Assembly: GCA_016787575.1 (NCBI GenBank) | Contig: JAEUUO010000013.1 | Coordinates: forward strand, 124,001-188,000 | Source: Saprospiraceae bacterium | GTDB taxonomy: Bacteria > Bacteroidota > Bacteroidia > Chitinophagales > Saprospiraceae | Direction: 5' to 3' | DNA length: 64,000 bases | In this document: positions 21,201-29,931 of the stretch, piece by piece | How the letters are laid out: every line of letters begins with the position of its first letter | Numbering within the stretch: position 1 is the stretch's first letter | Made by a program: the position numbers and the translations under genes | Notes under the pieces: model-generated | What the model saw: the letters and a program-made list of their open reading frames with translations, nothing else | What the model was told of the DNA's origin: nothing | The model's database searches: none

Positions 21201-21556
21201 TTTAATTTGCACCATTGGTCTTCATAAAAACCACCGGTGCCATTCCAAAAACGAATTTCTCCATCCTTGCACAGCACCTGTTTAATGCCACTTTTCCTGG
21301 CAATTTTAAAAATATCCGGGTTTCCATTATTGGAAGATGTAGGGCTATTAGCAAGTACTGATTTTAATTGTTTTATATATTTTTGGTCTTTGTCAAAGAC
21401 GGCATTGAGTTCGCCTTCCAGTTTGTTTTTTAGGAAGTGATGATAATCATGCTGGAAGGAAGGATACACCCATTCGTACACCTTTGCCAAGGTCAACAGG
21501 AGTAAAGCTACGATCCAAACTAGGTACCAATTTTTATTTATGGAAAGGTTTACCAT
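18260..21556 (-). CDS. NtrY-like membrane sensor histidine kinase
   Basis: A 1098-residue kinase. The N-terminal half has many hydrophobic segments separated by two extracytoplasmic loops, one after the first membrane helix and one before the last. A HAMP linker follows (about 790-845, ITAPLVNLGNKIRQIRLG). The HisKA H-box has H877 (AKQVAHEIKNPLTPMKL). The ATPase domain has the N-box (IIRVLNNLINNAIQAI), DNGTGIP and GTGLGLAM. The H-box wording EIKNPLTPMKLS is typical of NtrY. No response regulator is adjacent; the NtrC-like gene at 40878 is a possible but unproven partner. Confidence 0.93.
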   Translation of the reverse strand: MVNLSINKNWYLVWIVALLLLTLAKVYEWVYPSFQHDYHHFLKNKLEGELNAVFDKDQKYIKQLKSVLANSPTSSNNGNPDIFKIARKSGIKQVLCKDGEIRFWNGTGGFYEDQWCKLKNQDSLSLIQYDGSYFLMLANQLAEDSNKLVCIRQFPITSTQDIRQGYVLSKIRKSQKDLPIFANSNSKRPLFYLNIDGPFLAPYYGNALIIFYLLTLVIFYIPFHRIAREFFNRGNYPWANLILITGVLVTASMCQWIVHQNDFYHSMLTDKLVHTRFYDYTLFEFTVFTGIFFHLCFFFYKYANIDNSQSLIKFRFGIVFFNYFASIIALVIYCFIFSAVFIHSDFYFDLNNIFSIEAENYILLFDLLIALLAIFLITNKLTLSTASFELLFRHKILIYLLSFLALAGFIYQSNINIGLLTFFLGVSIIIWMQDFFSEDYQKNILWLISWIIVISILNASMIFHFQNQKKRFVKNQMIQQYVECIKIRQDCVPELIQNCTTNQYDLYFFEDRFLKYSSNVYKPSIEQVQKILYKDSIRHVIQGDKDVLYTRSKSNQYLVISNPLESTLKGISLFSYLFTVLILISYLISLIHQRLPFLPDGLQITFQDKPSLKNRIQFYVILGIVISFLIIAITTVFFTRQSEDQIFRENLESKTNNLCNFLESTIRNSDSAEDAKLILADQIRRSSQMVDFNVNLFNTKGVEEKVYALNQSEPDPIFKLIDPNVFFSYPSFSEDISITENAGEDLNAYRNLFYNNKRIAILQVEAKDSQESKSGNRLANLINTLLNIYVFLFLIAASLATLLANSITAPLVNLGNKIRQIRLGKTNEKLEWSGQDEIGELISNYNQMVGQLDESAQLLAKSERDSAWREMAKQVAHEIKNPLTPMKLSIQYLQQHIRSGADDVKEMAQKVSLTLIEQIDNLTKIATEFSNFAKMPTAENEKIVLNEIVSSVHDLFRKRDDIDILLSVPIDELFVFADKNQIIRVLNNLINNAIQAIPESKRGHIDIQLDANSKNAIIMVRDNGTGIPEDLQSKVFLPNFTSKSSGTGLGLAMCQQIIESANGRIYFKTIPGVGTSFYIELPLMRSVPNQFEDSIDGD

Positions 21557-21639
21557 TGTAATATAGGTGTAAAAATAGGAATTTATACATTATATTTTAT
21601 TATAATGTATTGAAAGCGAGCCTATGACAGGGGATTTAT

Positions 21640-21647
21640 TAAATTTG
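21640..21647 (+). promoter_or_regulatory. -7 box of the RNase P RNA gene
   Basis: TAAATTTG matches TAnnTTTG. Its last base lies 4 bases before the predicted 5' end of the P1 helix at 21651, exactly where a transcription start is expected. The nearest upstream TTG (21610-21612) is 27 bases away, longer than usual. Confidence 0.55.
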
Positions 21648-21650
21648 TGC

Positions 21651-22002
21651 AGCCATAGCTTATCGCTGTGCATTTATGTACAGAGGAAAGTCCGGACAAT
21701 GTCGGGTCATCACACCATTTAACAGATGGCTCAGGATTCAGATCCTGAAGAGAACGTGTCACAGAAAATTACCGTCCCGCACAGCGGGATAAGGGTGAAA
21801 ACGTGTGGTAAGAGCGCACGCAACAGGCTGGTAACAGTTGGTTGGGATAAACCTTGTGAATTGAAATGCCATGTATATCCGTCGTTCGAAAGAATGCCAG
21901 GACCCGTGGTTGCGAAAGCAGACGGAGGGGTAGGCAGCTTAGATAAATGATAAGCACTTTATGATTTGGTCATAAAGTACAGAATCCGGCTTATTTGGCT
22001 TT
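21651..22002 (+). ncRNA. rnpB: RNase P RNA (bacterial type A)
   Basis: The catalytic RNA that trims the 5' leader of tRNAs. Conserved parts are clear: GAGGAAAGTCC from 21683, ATAAGGGTGAAA at about 21789, GGTAAGAGCGCAC, AGGCTGGTAACAG, the loop GACGGAGGGGTAGGC, and AGAATCCGGCTTAT at 21981. The ends are set by pairing AGCCATA (21651) with TATTTGGCT (ends 22000) to form P1. Open reading frames across the region are spurious. The gene lies between a kinase and porV, both on the other strand. Confidence 0.93.
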
Positions 22003-22012
22003 TTAAAATTTG

Positions 22013-22043
22013 GGAGTTGTTTAATTTGAATGACTCCTTTTTT
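22013..22043 (+). terminator. Terminator downstream of rnpB
   Basis: GGAGTTGTT (22013-22021) pairs with AATGACTCC (22029-22037) with two G-T pairs, and is followed by seven T. It ends at the porV stop codon, so it may serve both convergent genes. Confidence 0.75.
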
Positions 22044-23254
22044 TATTCAGCTCCTTGTTTGGAACTAGTTCCCCCATCAAAATCATAACTGATAGAAAAA
22101 CGGATGGTGTTTGCCAGTGGACTCCGGTTGTTTGTAGTTGGTACCAAATACGATAGATTTAATCCAAATACATTGTATTTAACTCCACAACCAAGGGTCA
22201 TGTATTTCCGATTTCCTTTTAGAGCATTTTCATGAAAATATCCCAGACGAACAGCAAATTGTTTGTCATACCAATATTCCATGCCTACAGAATACATAAG
22301 TTCTTGCAATTCTTCCTTTCCGCCTCCTGGAGCATCGTTTAGAGAACCAAAAATTCCCTCAAACAAACTTTTTTCACGATAATCAGCAATTTTATTATTG
22401 TCTACATCGTACAAAGGGTCTCCGGGTTTTCTAGGAGACGGTATTAATAATTTATTGATTTCCAAGGTTGTAGTTAATGAATTGTAATCATCAAAATTCA
22501 TTTCGTAAGCTGCGCCAAGTGCTAAATTGGTGGGTATAAAATCCTTTACAAGTCCTTTTATGTAGGTTACTTTCGAACCAATATTGGTGATGGCTAGTCC
22601 AACATTTAAGTAATTTCTTCGACCGCTTGCACCAAGTTTATTGCGATATAAAAATCCTAAATCAGCACCAAAAGTCTTTGCTGAAGTAATATCATAAGCT
22701 CCCACGGTTTTTCCTGTTGCTAAATTAGAATATGCGAATTTGGCTGATAGACTTGCAGAAAACACATCTGAAAGTTTGCGACTGTAGGCAGCAGCGATTT
22801 CAAATTCATTGGGTTGGCCTGTACCGATGTCGTTGCCATTTTCATCTCTGAAATCAATTTTGCCCAAACTAAAATAACGTACAGCCAATCCGGCTGTTTG
22901 AAATTTATCGATTTTGTAATAACCTGAAAGATACAAGAGGTAAATATCATCAATGCCCAGATTCCGCAACCATGGCGAGTAGGTAGCTGAAATCCCCATA
23001 TTGTTTTCTGCCCAGGCCAAACGGGCTGCGTTGTGATGCATCGCATTCGGATCTGTTGTCAATGCAACTCCGGCATCCCCCAATCCACCTGAACGTGTAT
23101 CAGGATTTATTCTTAAAAAAGGAAGGGCGGTTAATATGGTATTTTGGAGGCATTCGCCACTTGCGTCAACAATACAACCTTTAGCAGGATTCCAGGTTTG
23201 AGCTGAAATTGTTAAACTAAGAACCAAAAAACTACAACTTATTAGAAAACGCAT
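22043..23254 (-). CDS. porV: T9SS outer membrane protein PorV
   Basis: PorV is an outer-membrane beta-barrel that shuttles T9SS cargo from the translocon to the attachment complex with the sortase PorU. The 403-residue protein has a signal peptide (MRFLISCSFLVLSLTISAQ), the family start LPFLRINPDTRSGGLGDAG and the following PNAMHHNAARLAW motif, and a C terminus ending in an aromatic-rich strand. It lies next to and downstream of porU, as is common in the phylum. A TAAATTTG sequence on the minus strand (23288-23281) may be its -7 box. Confidence 0.95.
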   Translation of the reverse strand: MRFLISCSFLVLSLTISAQTWNPAKGCIVDASGECLQNTILTALPFLRINPDTRSGGLGDAGVALTTDPNAMHHNAARLAWAENNMGISATYSPWLRNLGIDDIYLLYLSGYYKIDKFQTAGLAVRYFSLGKIDFRDENGNDIGTGQPNEFEIAAAYSRKLSDVFSASLSAKFAYSNLATGKTVGAYDITSAKTFGADLGFLYRNKLGASGRRNYLNVGLAITNIGSKVTYIKGLVKDFIPTNLALGAAYEMNFDDYNSLTTTLEINKLLIPSPRKPGDPLYDVDNNKIADYREKSLFEGIFGSLNDAPGGGKEELQELMYSVGMEYWYDKQFAVRLGYFHENALKGNRKYMTLGCGVKYNVFGLNLSYLVPTTNNRSPLANTIRFSISYDFDGGTSSKQGAE

Positions 23255-23367
23255 AAAACAGGGATAATTGATTTAAAATGCAAATTTAGCATACAATTAG
23301 ATATAATTCTTTTTTTAATATGATGCTAGTAAAGGAACTTATATATATCGCAAAAAACATCTTTTTA

Positions 23368-26300
23368 TTATTTTAAAAGCACTAATTTTTGATAAGAAGA
23401 GCGTTTGTGAATAATTTCATTCCCAGTTTTAGCATTCAAACTCAATCTGTATAAATAAACCCCATTTGCCAAATCGCTGCCAAAATCATCCTTTCCATCC
23501 CATTTAATTCCTCCAACCCGGTAGCCATTGTTTGAGATGATTTTGTTAATGGTTTTTACCAGCTTACCGGAAACAGATTGAATTTGAATGATGATTTCCA
23601 TTTCGTTTGCAATCAAATTGGTTTCAAATTGAAATTCAGTTTCAAAAGAAAAAGGATTGGGATAATTATATACCCGGTCCACTCTGATATCTGATTCATC
23701 GATGACATAAAACTCCAAACTTCCCGTTCCGGGATTGTTGGAAATATCCCAGGCAGTGATGCTAACCGTGTGTTTACCAGGGCTCAAATTTTTAAGGGGA
23801 TAATTTAATTCTCCTTCTTTTGGGTTGTTTAATTTGGATTTATAAACTTGATTCAAAATGATGGGTGCTTGTGTGTTCTGGTCAATCACTGCTGTCAAAT
23901 CGTGTCCAATGCTGTTGCCACTGATATTGATTCCAAAATCGTCACTAATCTGCGAATACAATACTGGATTTGGATTGCAAATTCCACCGTTCACAAAATC
24001 TCCATTGTTCATAAATACCTTAACAAGGGGTGCTTTGTCGTCTTTTATACTGTCATTTGAAACACCACCTATAATTAAACGGTCTTCATAACCGGCTGCG
24101 TCTTTTGACTTTTCATCACTGGCATACAAACTGATTTTTCCTTTACCAAATTCGTAATTGATATCTTTTGGAATGATAAATGAAAAACTCCATTTTCCGG
24201 AATTCACATTTACCAAGCCTTTGTAAATAATATTTTTTTGCAATTTATAGTTGGCGGTATAAGATGTCGGATCATTTGCTTTTGTGCGCAAACTGATTTC
24301 TTTGTCATAGACAGTCACATACAATTTGCCATTAAAATCTGATTGTAAACTTCCACTTTGATCAACTACACGACCCACTACCTGCATGTTTTCCAATGCG
24401 TGAAAAGTATCTGCAACGGAGGACAGCGGTTTGTGGTTAATTGAATCAACCTCATTTTTCAAAAGAGGTATTGCCAATTGTTGTGCTGGATCACCAAACA
24501 ATAAAAATTTTCGTGAGTTGGTTCGAATAAAACCTGCTGAATTATCATTTTTCGCCCTTCGCATAATTTCACCCAAAGGTAAAGGCAATCCATTTTCAAA
24601 TTGGAAGATGTAGTTATATACAGAGCTTGTTAAGTCAAAATTATCATCGCTGTATACAGCTCGAACTGTAGAAAACAAAGCAAGAAATCCGCCTTGTTTA
24701 TTGTGCAATCCTTCTTCACCTGCATTTGTTTTGGTTGGATCATCAAAACCATTAAACGTACAAGATGCGACAATAACCAATGGGAGTTTGTAATAATTCT
24801 CCAGTGTTTTGATATCTGTATTTTGTAAAATACGTTCCTGTGCAAGTCCACTGTATCCTCCATGTCCCATATAATTTACAACCAATGCACCTTGAAAAAA
24901 AGCATTTGCAAATGCCTTGTTGACTTCGGGATAACGTTCGCCTCCAGGAGTAGTTACTTGTTCATAAGCATCAATGTGTATCTTTTCTTCATTGTAAACA
25001 GGATAATTAGAGCGGACTGTTTCTGATATTCTTTCAGATTGATTGAAATGCACATTTGAGTCTTCATCGTCACTTGAAAATACTACGTGAAGTCTCCAAT
25101 CTTCCATGGTTTTTGGGTCGGTATCATAGCGGATGATTTTATCTACCAGATTTTTAGCCTCATCTGCCGAGCGAGCTACCAATCTTCCAATATTTAAATC
25201 CAATTTGCCAATTAAATTAAGGCCTTCAGCCGGATCTAACAAACCATAATAATCATCTGTAGGAAATGATGTGATTGGATCCAGACTTTCTTCCGTCTCA
25301 TAAGTGGGTATAAAATTCTGATCCGCATCCCGTTTTGTAATATGTCTGAAATCATAAGAGCCATCACCAAATAATGCTAAGTATTTAAATTTTGGATTCC
25401 TCAAATACAACATGCGCATAAAGTTTCTAATAGCTGTTGGGTCTTGGGAGCCACTTGAAAATTCATTGTAAACTTGGCTTATTTCTACAGCTTGGACATT
25501 GATATTTGAATGTTTGATGCGATGTGTTTGAAGTCTCTCAGCTTCAGATTTAAAATCTTTATGATACAATATGATCATCTCAGGATCTTTCAATCCATGA
25601 AGATTTTGATTGCCGACCGTGCCGATAAATTGGGGTGAATCAAAATTTAATGTTTCATCTAAAACGACAAATTGTTTGTAGCTATTTAAAGTATTTGATG
25701 AAAATTGAAGCTGATTGTTGGATATGGATCCATTCATCTGAATTACTTCCAAAGGATTGGTAATGTCCCAAATTTTCTTTGGGGAAGTAACATTGTTTAT
25801 AGTAAAAAGGCTTGCATCAAAATTATAAGAATTTGGATCCATAACATACATCAACTTATTAGACCAAATCAATTTTTTCCAAACCGATATTTGCATGAAA
25901 TCGATCCATCCTTCTGAAACCGTTCCACCTGATTGAGGGAAAACAATCTTGGCTTTTACTAAATCACTGACTGGTTGAAAGTTAGCTGTTTTCCGTGCAA
26001 TATTTGCAAATCGATTGATGCTGCTATAAATAACATATGGAATTGAAACTGTTATTTTTTCATTCTCAACCATTGCAGATACTGAATGATTTACTGGAGC
26101 TCTGCCGGCAAAAGCAAATGAAAACAAACCGGTCTTATTTATGTCAACATGATCAAAAACAAAGCTATTTCCAAAATCAAATTCTCTGGTATTGCTGAGC
26201 TCCTCACCATACCAGTTTTTACCGGATCCTTCGCTGCCCGCATCTAAATCCAATAAGTTTACAAAATCATTTTCTATATGTTTAAAATCAAAGGCTGAAT

Positions 26301-27204
26301 TTGATTGATAGGTTTGTGAGGATGGACCATCGACTTGAGGGATTCGCTTTCCACGATTTTGATCTAATTTTATAAAATAATAAGAAACATCTGAATAAGG
26401 ATTTTTTGTATAACTGTAATCAGATACAGCCGGATCGTATTGAAATAAGTCAGGGCCATTTGCATAGAATAGAATAAAGTCATTTTCATCAAATCGACCG
26501 TCTTCTTCACCTTTAAGATAAATAGCATTTTCCTTAAGGTCGTCTTCAAATACAGCATCTGTTGACTCTGGCAATGGAGTTCCGCCATTTCCATATATCC
26601 GTATGTTTCTTGGATCTATAGTATTTAAATCCAGTTTGAGATTTTTCTCTAAAAAGTTTTTGTCAATTTTATAAACCCCACGTTGTTTGATTGAAATTTT
26701 ATACCATATTCCGGTAACCAATGCGGATTCATTTGTAAAATTGGGCAGTGGCTGGGTTGGTAAGCCAACAGGAATAAACTCAACAACCAGATCAAAGGCT
26801 TTCAAAATTTCAAGTTGTTGCACATTTCGCATTGGAATCAATTCTATGCTTGCCACATATTTGTCGCGAGCTTTAAAAACTTGCGCATTTATTTCAAATT
26901 CAGGTTTTAATCCATTGGTTGATGATGCAGCAGCGTCTGGTTTTATAAATTCGGTTTCTTTAGGGATGAGTCTTGCTTTTAACTGACCGTTTCCAAATAC
27001 TTCAAACTCTTTTTTATAAATCGCTATACCCGGATAATTGGGTGATTTAAAAGAATGATTAAATTGTATGCTTTGGGTACTATTGCCAGAAGAATTGCGT
27101 ACTAACTGTGAGTTCCATTCAATTTTTTCAGAAAACTGAAAGATTTGTTGGGCCGAAAGAAAAAAAGTTCCGAAAACAAAAAACAAAATAATTTTGAGCT
27201 TCAT
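23368..27204 (-). CDS. porU: T9SS C-terminal signal peptidase/sortase PorU
   Basis: PorU is a gingipain-like (C25) cysteine protease at the cell surface that removes the sorting domain of T9SS cargo and attaches it to lipopolysaccharide. The protein starts with a signal peptide (MKLKIILFFVFGTFFLSAQ) and has the catalytic pair H781 (NYMGHGGYSG) and C815 (IVASCTFNG), 34 residues apart, close to the gingipain spacing. The C terminus has its own T9SS-like fold (YNYPNPFSFETEF, GVYLYRL). The start at 27204 is preferred over 27234 because it begins the signal peptide. It is divergent from the porP/sprF-like gene. Confidence 0.95.
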   Translation of the reverse strand: MKLKIILFFVFGTFFLSAQQIFQFSEKIEWNSQLVRNSSGNSTQSIQFNHSFKSPNYPGIAIYKKEFEVFGNGQLKARLIPKETEFIKPDAAASSTNGLKPEFEINAQVFKARDKYVASIELIPMRNVQQLEILKAFDLVVEFIPVGLPTQPLPNFTNESALVTGIWYKISIKQRGVYKIDKNFLEKNLKLDLNTIDPRNIRIYGNGGTPLPESTDAVFEDDLKENAIYLKGEEDGRFDENDFILFYANGPDLFQYDPAVSDYSYTKNPYSDVSYYFIKLDQNRGKRIPQVDGPSSQTYQSNSAFDFKHIENDFVNLLDLDAGSEGSGKNWYGEELSNTREFDFGNSFVFDHVDINKTGLFSFAFAGRAPVNHSVSAMVENEKITVSIPYVIYSSINRFANIARKTANFQPVSDLVKAKIVFPQSGGTVSEGWIDFMQISVWKKLIWSNKLMYVMDPNSYNFDASLFTINNVTSPKKIWDITNPLEVIQMNGSISNNQLQFSSNTLNSYKQFVVLDETLNFDSPQFIGTVGNQNLHGLKDPEMIILYHKDFKSEAERLQTHRIKHSNINVQAVEISQVYNEFSSGSQDPTAIRNFMRMLYLRNPKFKYLALFGDGSYDFRHITKRDADQNFIPTYETEESLDPITSFPTDDYYGLLDPAEGLNLIGKLDLNIGRLVARSADEAKNLVDKIIRYDTDPKTMEDWRLHVVFSSDDEDSNVHFNQSERISETVRSNYPVYNEEKIHIDAYEQVTTPGGERYPEVNKAFANAFFQGALVVNYMGHGGYSGLAQERILQNTDIKTLENYYKLPLVIVASCTFNGFDDPTKTNAGEEGLHNKQGGFLALFSTVRAVYSDDNFDLTSSVYNYIFQFENGLPLPLGEIMRRAKNDNSAGFIRTNSRKFLLFGDPAQQLAIPLLKNEVDSINHKPLSSVADTFHALENMQVVGRVVDQSGSLQSDFNGKLYVTVYDKEISLRTKANDPTSYTANYKLQKNIIYKGLVNVNSGKWSFSFIIPKDINYEFGKGKISLYASDEKSKDAAGYEDRLIIGGVSNDSIKDDKAPLVKVFMNNGDFVNGGICNPNPVLYSQISDDFGINISGNSIGHDLTAVIDQNTQAPIILNQVYKSKLNNPKEGELNYPLKNLSPGKHTVSITAWDISNNPGTGSLEFYVIDESDIRVDRVYNYPNPFSFETEFQFETNLIANEMEIIIQIQSVSGKLVKTINKIISNNGYRVGGIKWDGKDDFGSDLANGVYLYRLSLNAKTGNEIIHKRSSYQKLVLLK

Positions 27205-27271
27205 TTTTACTGGGATAGGATTAAGGCTGTTCAAATGTAAGAAAAACGTCCTGAAAATAATATTATTGCCA

Positions 27272-28300
27272 ATGACACAACATATTAAACGATTCCTGAG
27301 GGCATTCAGTTGTCTGCTGGTAGTAAGTTTTTCTAATACCAGCTTTGCACAGGATCCGGTTTATAGTCAATATTATGCTCAATCCTTGCATATGAATCCG
27401 GGATTTACCGGTTTGAGTTTTGCCCCAAGATTTGAAATGATCTATCGAAACCAATGGCCGCTCATTGATAAAGCTTTTGCAGCTTATGTCACTTATGGAT
27501 TGAGTTACGATCAGTTTTTTAAGAATATAAACAGTGGATTTGGCATTCAATTAATGGCAGACGATGCCGGTGGTGGTTTGCTTAAAACCATTAAAGTCGC
27601 AGGTTTGTATGGTTACCAGGCACAAATCAGTGAATCCAATTATTTAAGGGGTGGGATTGAATTAGGATTTGTTCAAACCAATTATGATTGGGATCGTTTT
27701 GTGTTTGGAGATCAAATTGATCCGATAATTGGACCTATATCACCTGGAGGGACTCCATTTCCTACAGATGAAATCAGACCTGATAAAACCAATGTTTCTT
27801 ATCTCGACATAGGCACAGGTTTGCTTTATTATAACCCTTATTTTAATATTGGGGTATCCGCAAAGCATATCAATACCCCTCAAAATGACATTTTAAAGGT
27901 GAATTCTTCTAGTTACAACGGAATTCCGGTTCGTTGGATGTTTCATGGCGGGATGCAGTTGGATTTGGCAAAATCAAGCAGAAACATCTCGATTCTGTCA
28001 CCAGCTTTTCTTTTGGTCAAGCAATCCGAATTTTTTCAACTGAATTTAGGGACCCAATATCAGTTTAGCACGGTATTTGCCGGATTGTGGTATCGGCAGG
28101 CCCGAAATTCAGGGGATGCATTGATCGGAGTTTTAGGCTTTAAGAAAGGAGCCTGGAAAATGGGTTACAGCTTTGATTTTACGCTTTCCCAGCTCGGAAT
28201 TGCTCAAGGAGGAAGCCATGAATTGAGCCTGGGACTGTTTCTGGGAGAGATTCGAAAAGAAAAGACAAATATCAATGATTGCTTTGAAGCCTTCCGGTAG
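27272..28300 (+). CDS. PorP/SprF family T9SS outer membrane protein
   Basis: A 342-residue outer-membrane protein of the PorP/SprF family, whose members support T9SS export or the secretion of one particular adhesin. It has a signal peptide ending SNTSFAQ, then the diagnostic DPVYSQYYAQSLHMNPGFTG. Later SYLDIGTGLLYYNPYFNIGVSAKH and a final GSHELSLGLFL strand are typical. The ATG at 27272 is chosen because it starts the signal peptide. Which subfamily it belongs to cannot be decided; the position next to porU and gldJ supports a T9SS role. Confidence 0.9.
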   Translation: MTQHIKRFLRAFSCLLVVSFSNTSFAQDPVYSQYYAQSLHMNPGFTGLSFAPRFEMIYRNQWPLIDKAFAAYVTYGLSYDQFFKNINSGFGIQLMADDAGGGLLKTIKVAGLYGYQAQISESNYLRGGIELGFVQTNYDWDRFVFGDQIDPIIGPISPGGTPFPTDEIRPDKTNVSYLDIGTGLLYYNPYFNIGVSAKHINTPQNDILKVNSSSYNGIPVRWMFHGGMQLDLAKSSRNISILSPAFLLVKQSEFFQLNLGTQYQFSTVFAGLWYRQARNSGDALIGVLGFKKGAWKMGYSFDFTLSQLGIAQGGSHELSLGLFLGEIRKEKTNINDCFEAFR

Positions 28301-28309
28301 AAAAAATTC

Positions 28310-28342
28310 TTTGTCAATACAATAAATTATTATATAACTTTG
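28310..28342 (+). promoter_or_regulatory. Promoter of gldJ
   Basis: TTTG at 28310-28313, a spacer of 21 bases, and TAACTTTG at 28335-28342. Both boxes and the spacing fit the Bacteroidota consensus. A start near 28347 would leave a leader of about 21 bases before the gldJ ATG at 28368. Confidence 0.75.
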
Positions 28343-28367
28343 TTCCCCTAAAAAAGAAAGTAGTAGG

Positions 28368-29870
28368 ATGAAAGGCAATTATTCAAAAATCGTCTTTTTG
28401 CTGGGCTTTGCATTGGTAATGGGAGCCTGTAGTAAAAGCAAACAGAACGAATCTTCCTCCACCGGTTGGAAATACAACGACAAGGAGTGGGGTGGTTTCG
28501 AAAAAGTAGATTACAGAGGCCAGGCTACTGGTCCGAATCTAGTGCTTATTGAAGGGGGAACCTTTCTAATGGGCTTAACTGAAGAAGATGTTACTTATGA
28601 ATGGAATAACATCCCGAGAAGGGTGACGGTTTCATCGTTTTACATGGATGAAACAGAAGTAAGTAACATTAATTACCGAGAGTACATTTACTGGTTAAAC
28701 AGGGTTTACAAATCCTATCCGGAAGTTTACAAAAAAGCTTTACCAGATACGTTGGTTTGGCGTGAGGAACTGGCTTACAATGAGCCTTTTGTTGAAACTT
28801 ATTTCAGATATCCTTCTTACGATGATTATCCGGTAGTAGGTGTAAACTGGCTTCAGGCTAATGATTTTTGCAAATGGCGTTCTGACAGGGTCAATGAGTT
28901 TATCTTAATCGAGAAAGGAATTTTAAATCCCAATCCGGATCAGGTTGATTCAGACAACTTTAATACCGGTTCTTATCTAGCCGGTCAGTACCAAGGCAAT
29001 GTGCGTAAAAATCTTGAAGACATTCAGACAGGAGGTGAAAGACCTGTAAGGTTTGATGACGGAATTTTATTGCCTGTATATCGTTTGCCTACTGAAGCAG
29101 AATGGGAATATGCCGCTCTTGCTTTAAAAGGCAAACAATCAGATAACAAAGACGAATTGATTACCGATCGTAGAAATTTTCCTTGGGATGGGAATACTGC
29201 CCGTTACAAAAGAAGAGACAAGTACATGGGTAATATTTTGGCTAACTTTAAACGCAGTCAGGGTGACTATATGGGTATGGCAGGTAAATTGAATGACCAT
29301 GCACACATACCAGCACCTGTAAGAACATTTTTCCCAAATGATTTTGGTTTATACAATATGGCAGGAAATGTAAACGAATGGGTTGCAGATTTATACAGAC
29401 CCCTTACGTCTACTACTTTGCGTGATGTTGAAAACCACGATTTAAATCCATTCCGTGGAAATGAATTTAAGGAATTGGTTTTAGATGAATCAGGAAATCC
29501 TGTAGAAAAAGACAGTTTAGGAGATTTAAGATTTCAAATGGTGTCTGATTCAGCAGTAGAGTTTCGTGAAAACTACAACAAAGGAGATGTTAAAAAATAT
29601 CGAGATGATGACGATGAAGTTATTAAATACCAATACGGTAAATCATCTCTAATTAATGAAAAATCAAGAGTTTACAAAGGAGGCTCCTGGTCCGATCGAT
29701 TGTTCTGGTGCTCTCCTGGAGCTCGCAGATTTAAAGATGAAGACAAATCAGATCGCTCCATTGGATTTCGTTGTGCGATGACTCGTACAGGAGGTCCGGA
29801 AGGAAACGAGGATGCAGGTGGTTTGGAATTCAAACGCAAAATGCCGAAAGTCAAAAGAGATTATAAATAA
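28368..29870 (+). CDS. gldJ: Gliding/T9SS lipoprotein GldJ
   Basis: GldJ is a lipoprotein needed for gliding and for stability of the T9SS component GldK. The 500-residue protein has a lipoprotein signal (FALVMGACSKS, lipidated Cys at about 21) and a formylglycine-generating-enzyme-like (SUMF1) fold. Diagnostic strings are GGTFLMGLTEEDVTYEWNN, MDETEVSNINYREYIYWLNR, YPVVGVNWLQANDFCKWRSD, YRLPTEAEWEYAA and GGSWSDR. The WNN-PRRVTVSSFYMDETEV wording separates it from GldK. It is followed by a terminator and murF, the same neighbour as in Flavobacteria. Confidence 0.93.
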   Translation: MKGNYSKIVFLLGFALVMGACSKSKQNESSSTGWKYNDKEWGGFEKVDYRGQATGPNLVLIEGGTFLMGLTEEDVTYEWNNIPRRVTVSSFYMDETEVSNINYREYIYWLNRVYKSYPEVYKKALPDTLVWREELAYNEPFVETYFRYPSYDDYPVVGVNWLQANDFCKWRSDRVNEFILIEKGILNPNPDQVDSDNFNTGSYLAGQYQGNVRKNLEDIQTGGERPVRFDDGILLPVYRLPTEAEWEYAALALKGKQSDNKDELITDRRNFPWDGNTARYKRRDKYMGNILANFKRSQGDYMGMAGKLNDHAHIPAPVRTFFPNDFGLYNMAGNVNEWVADLYRPLTSTTLRDVENHDLNPFRGNEFKELVLDESGNPVEKDSLGDLRFQMVSDSAVEFRENYNKGDVKKYRDDDDEVIKYQYGKSSLINEKSRVYKGGSWSDRLFWCSPGARRFKDEDKSDRSIGFRCAMTRTGGPEGNEDAGGLEFKRKMPKVKRDYK

Positions 29871-29892
29871 TTTGACAAAAAATTAAAATTTG

Positions 29893-29927
29893 AAAAACTC
29901 ACAGCAATCTTTGTTGTGAGTTTTTTT
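29893..29927 (+). terminator. Terminator between gldJ and murF
   Basis: AACTCACAGCAA (29896-29907) pairs with TTGTTGTGAGTT (29911-29922) over 12 positions with one G-T pair and a 3-base loop, followed by a T-rich run. It ends only 5 bases before the murF ATG. Confidence 0.85.
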
Positions 29928-29931
29928 ATTT

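Noticed and set aside
21726..21957. Open reading frames of 60-75 codons on both strands
   Set aside because: They lie entirely inside the conserved RNase P RNA and match no protein pattern.
23281..23288. Full promoter for porV
   Set aside because: The -7 box TAAATTTG is present on the minus strand, but no -33 element lies 17-23 bases upstream, so a complete promoter is not claimed.
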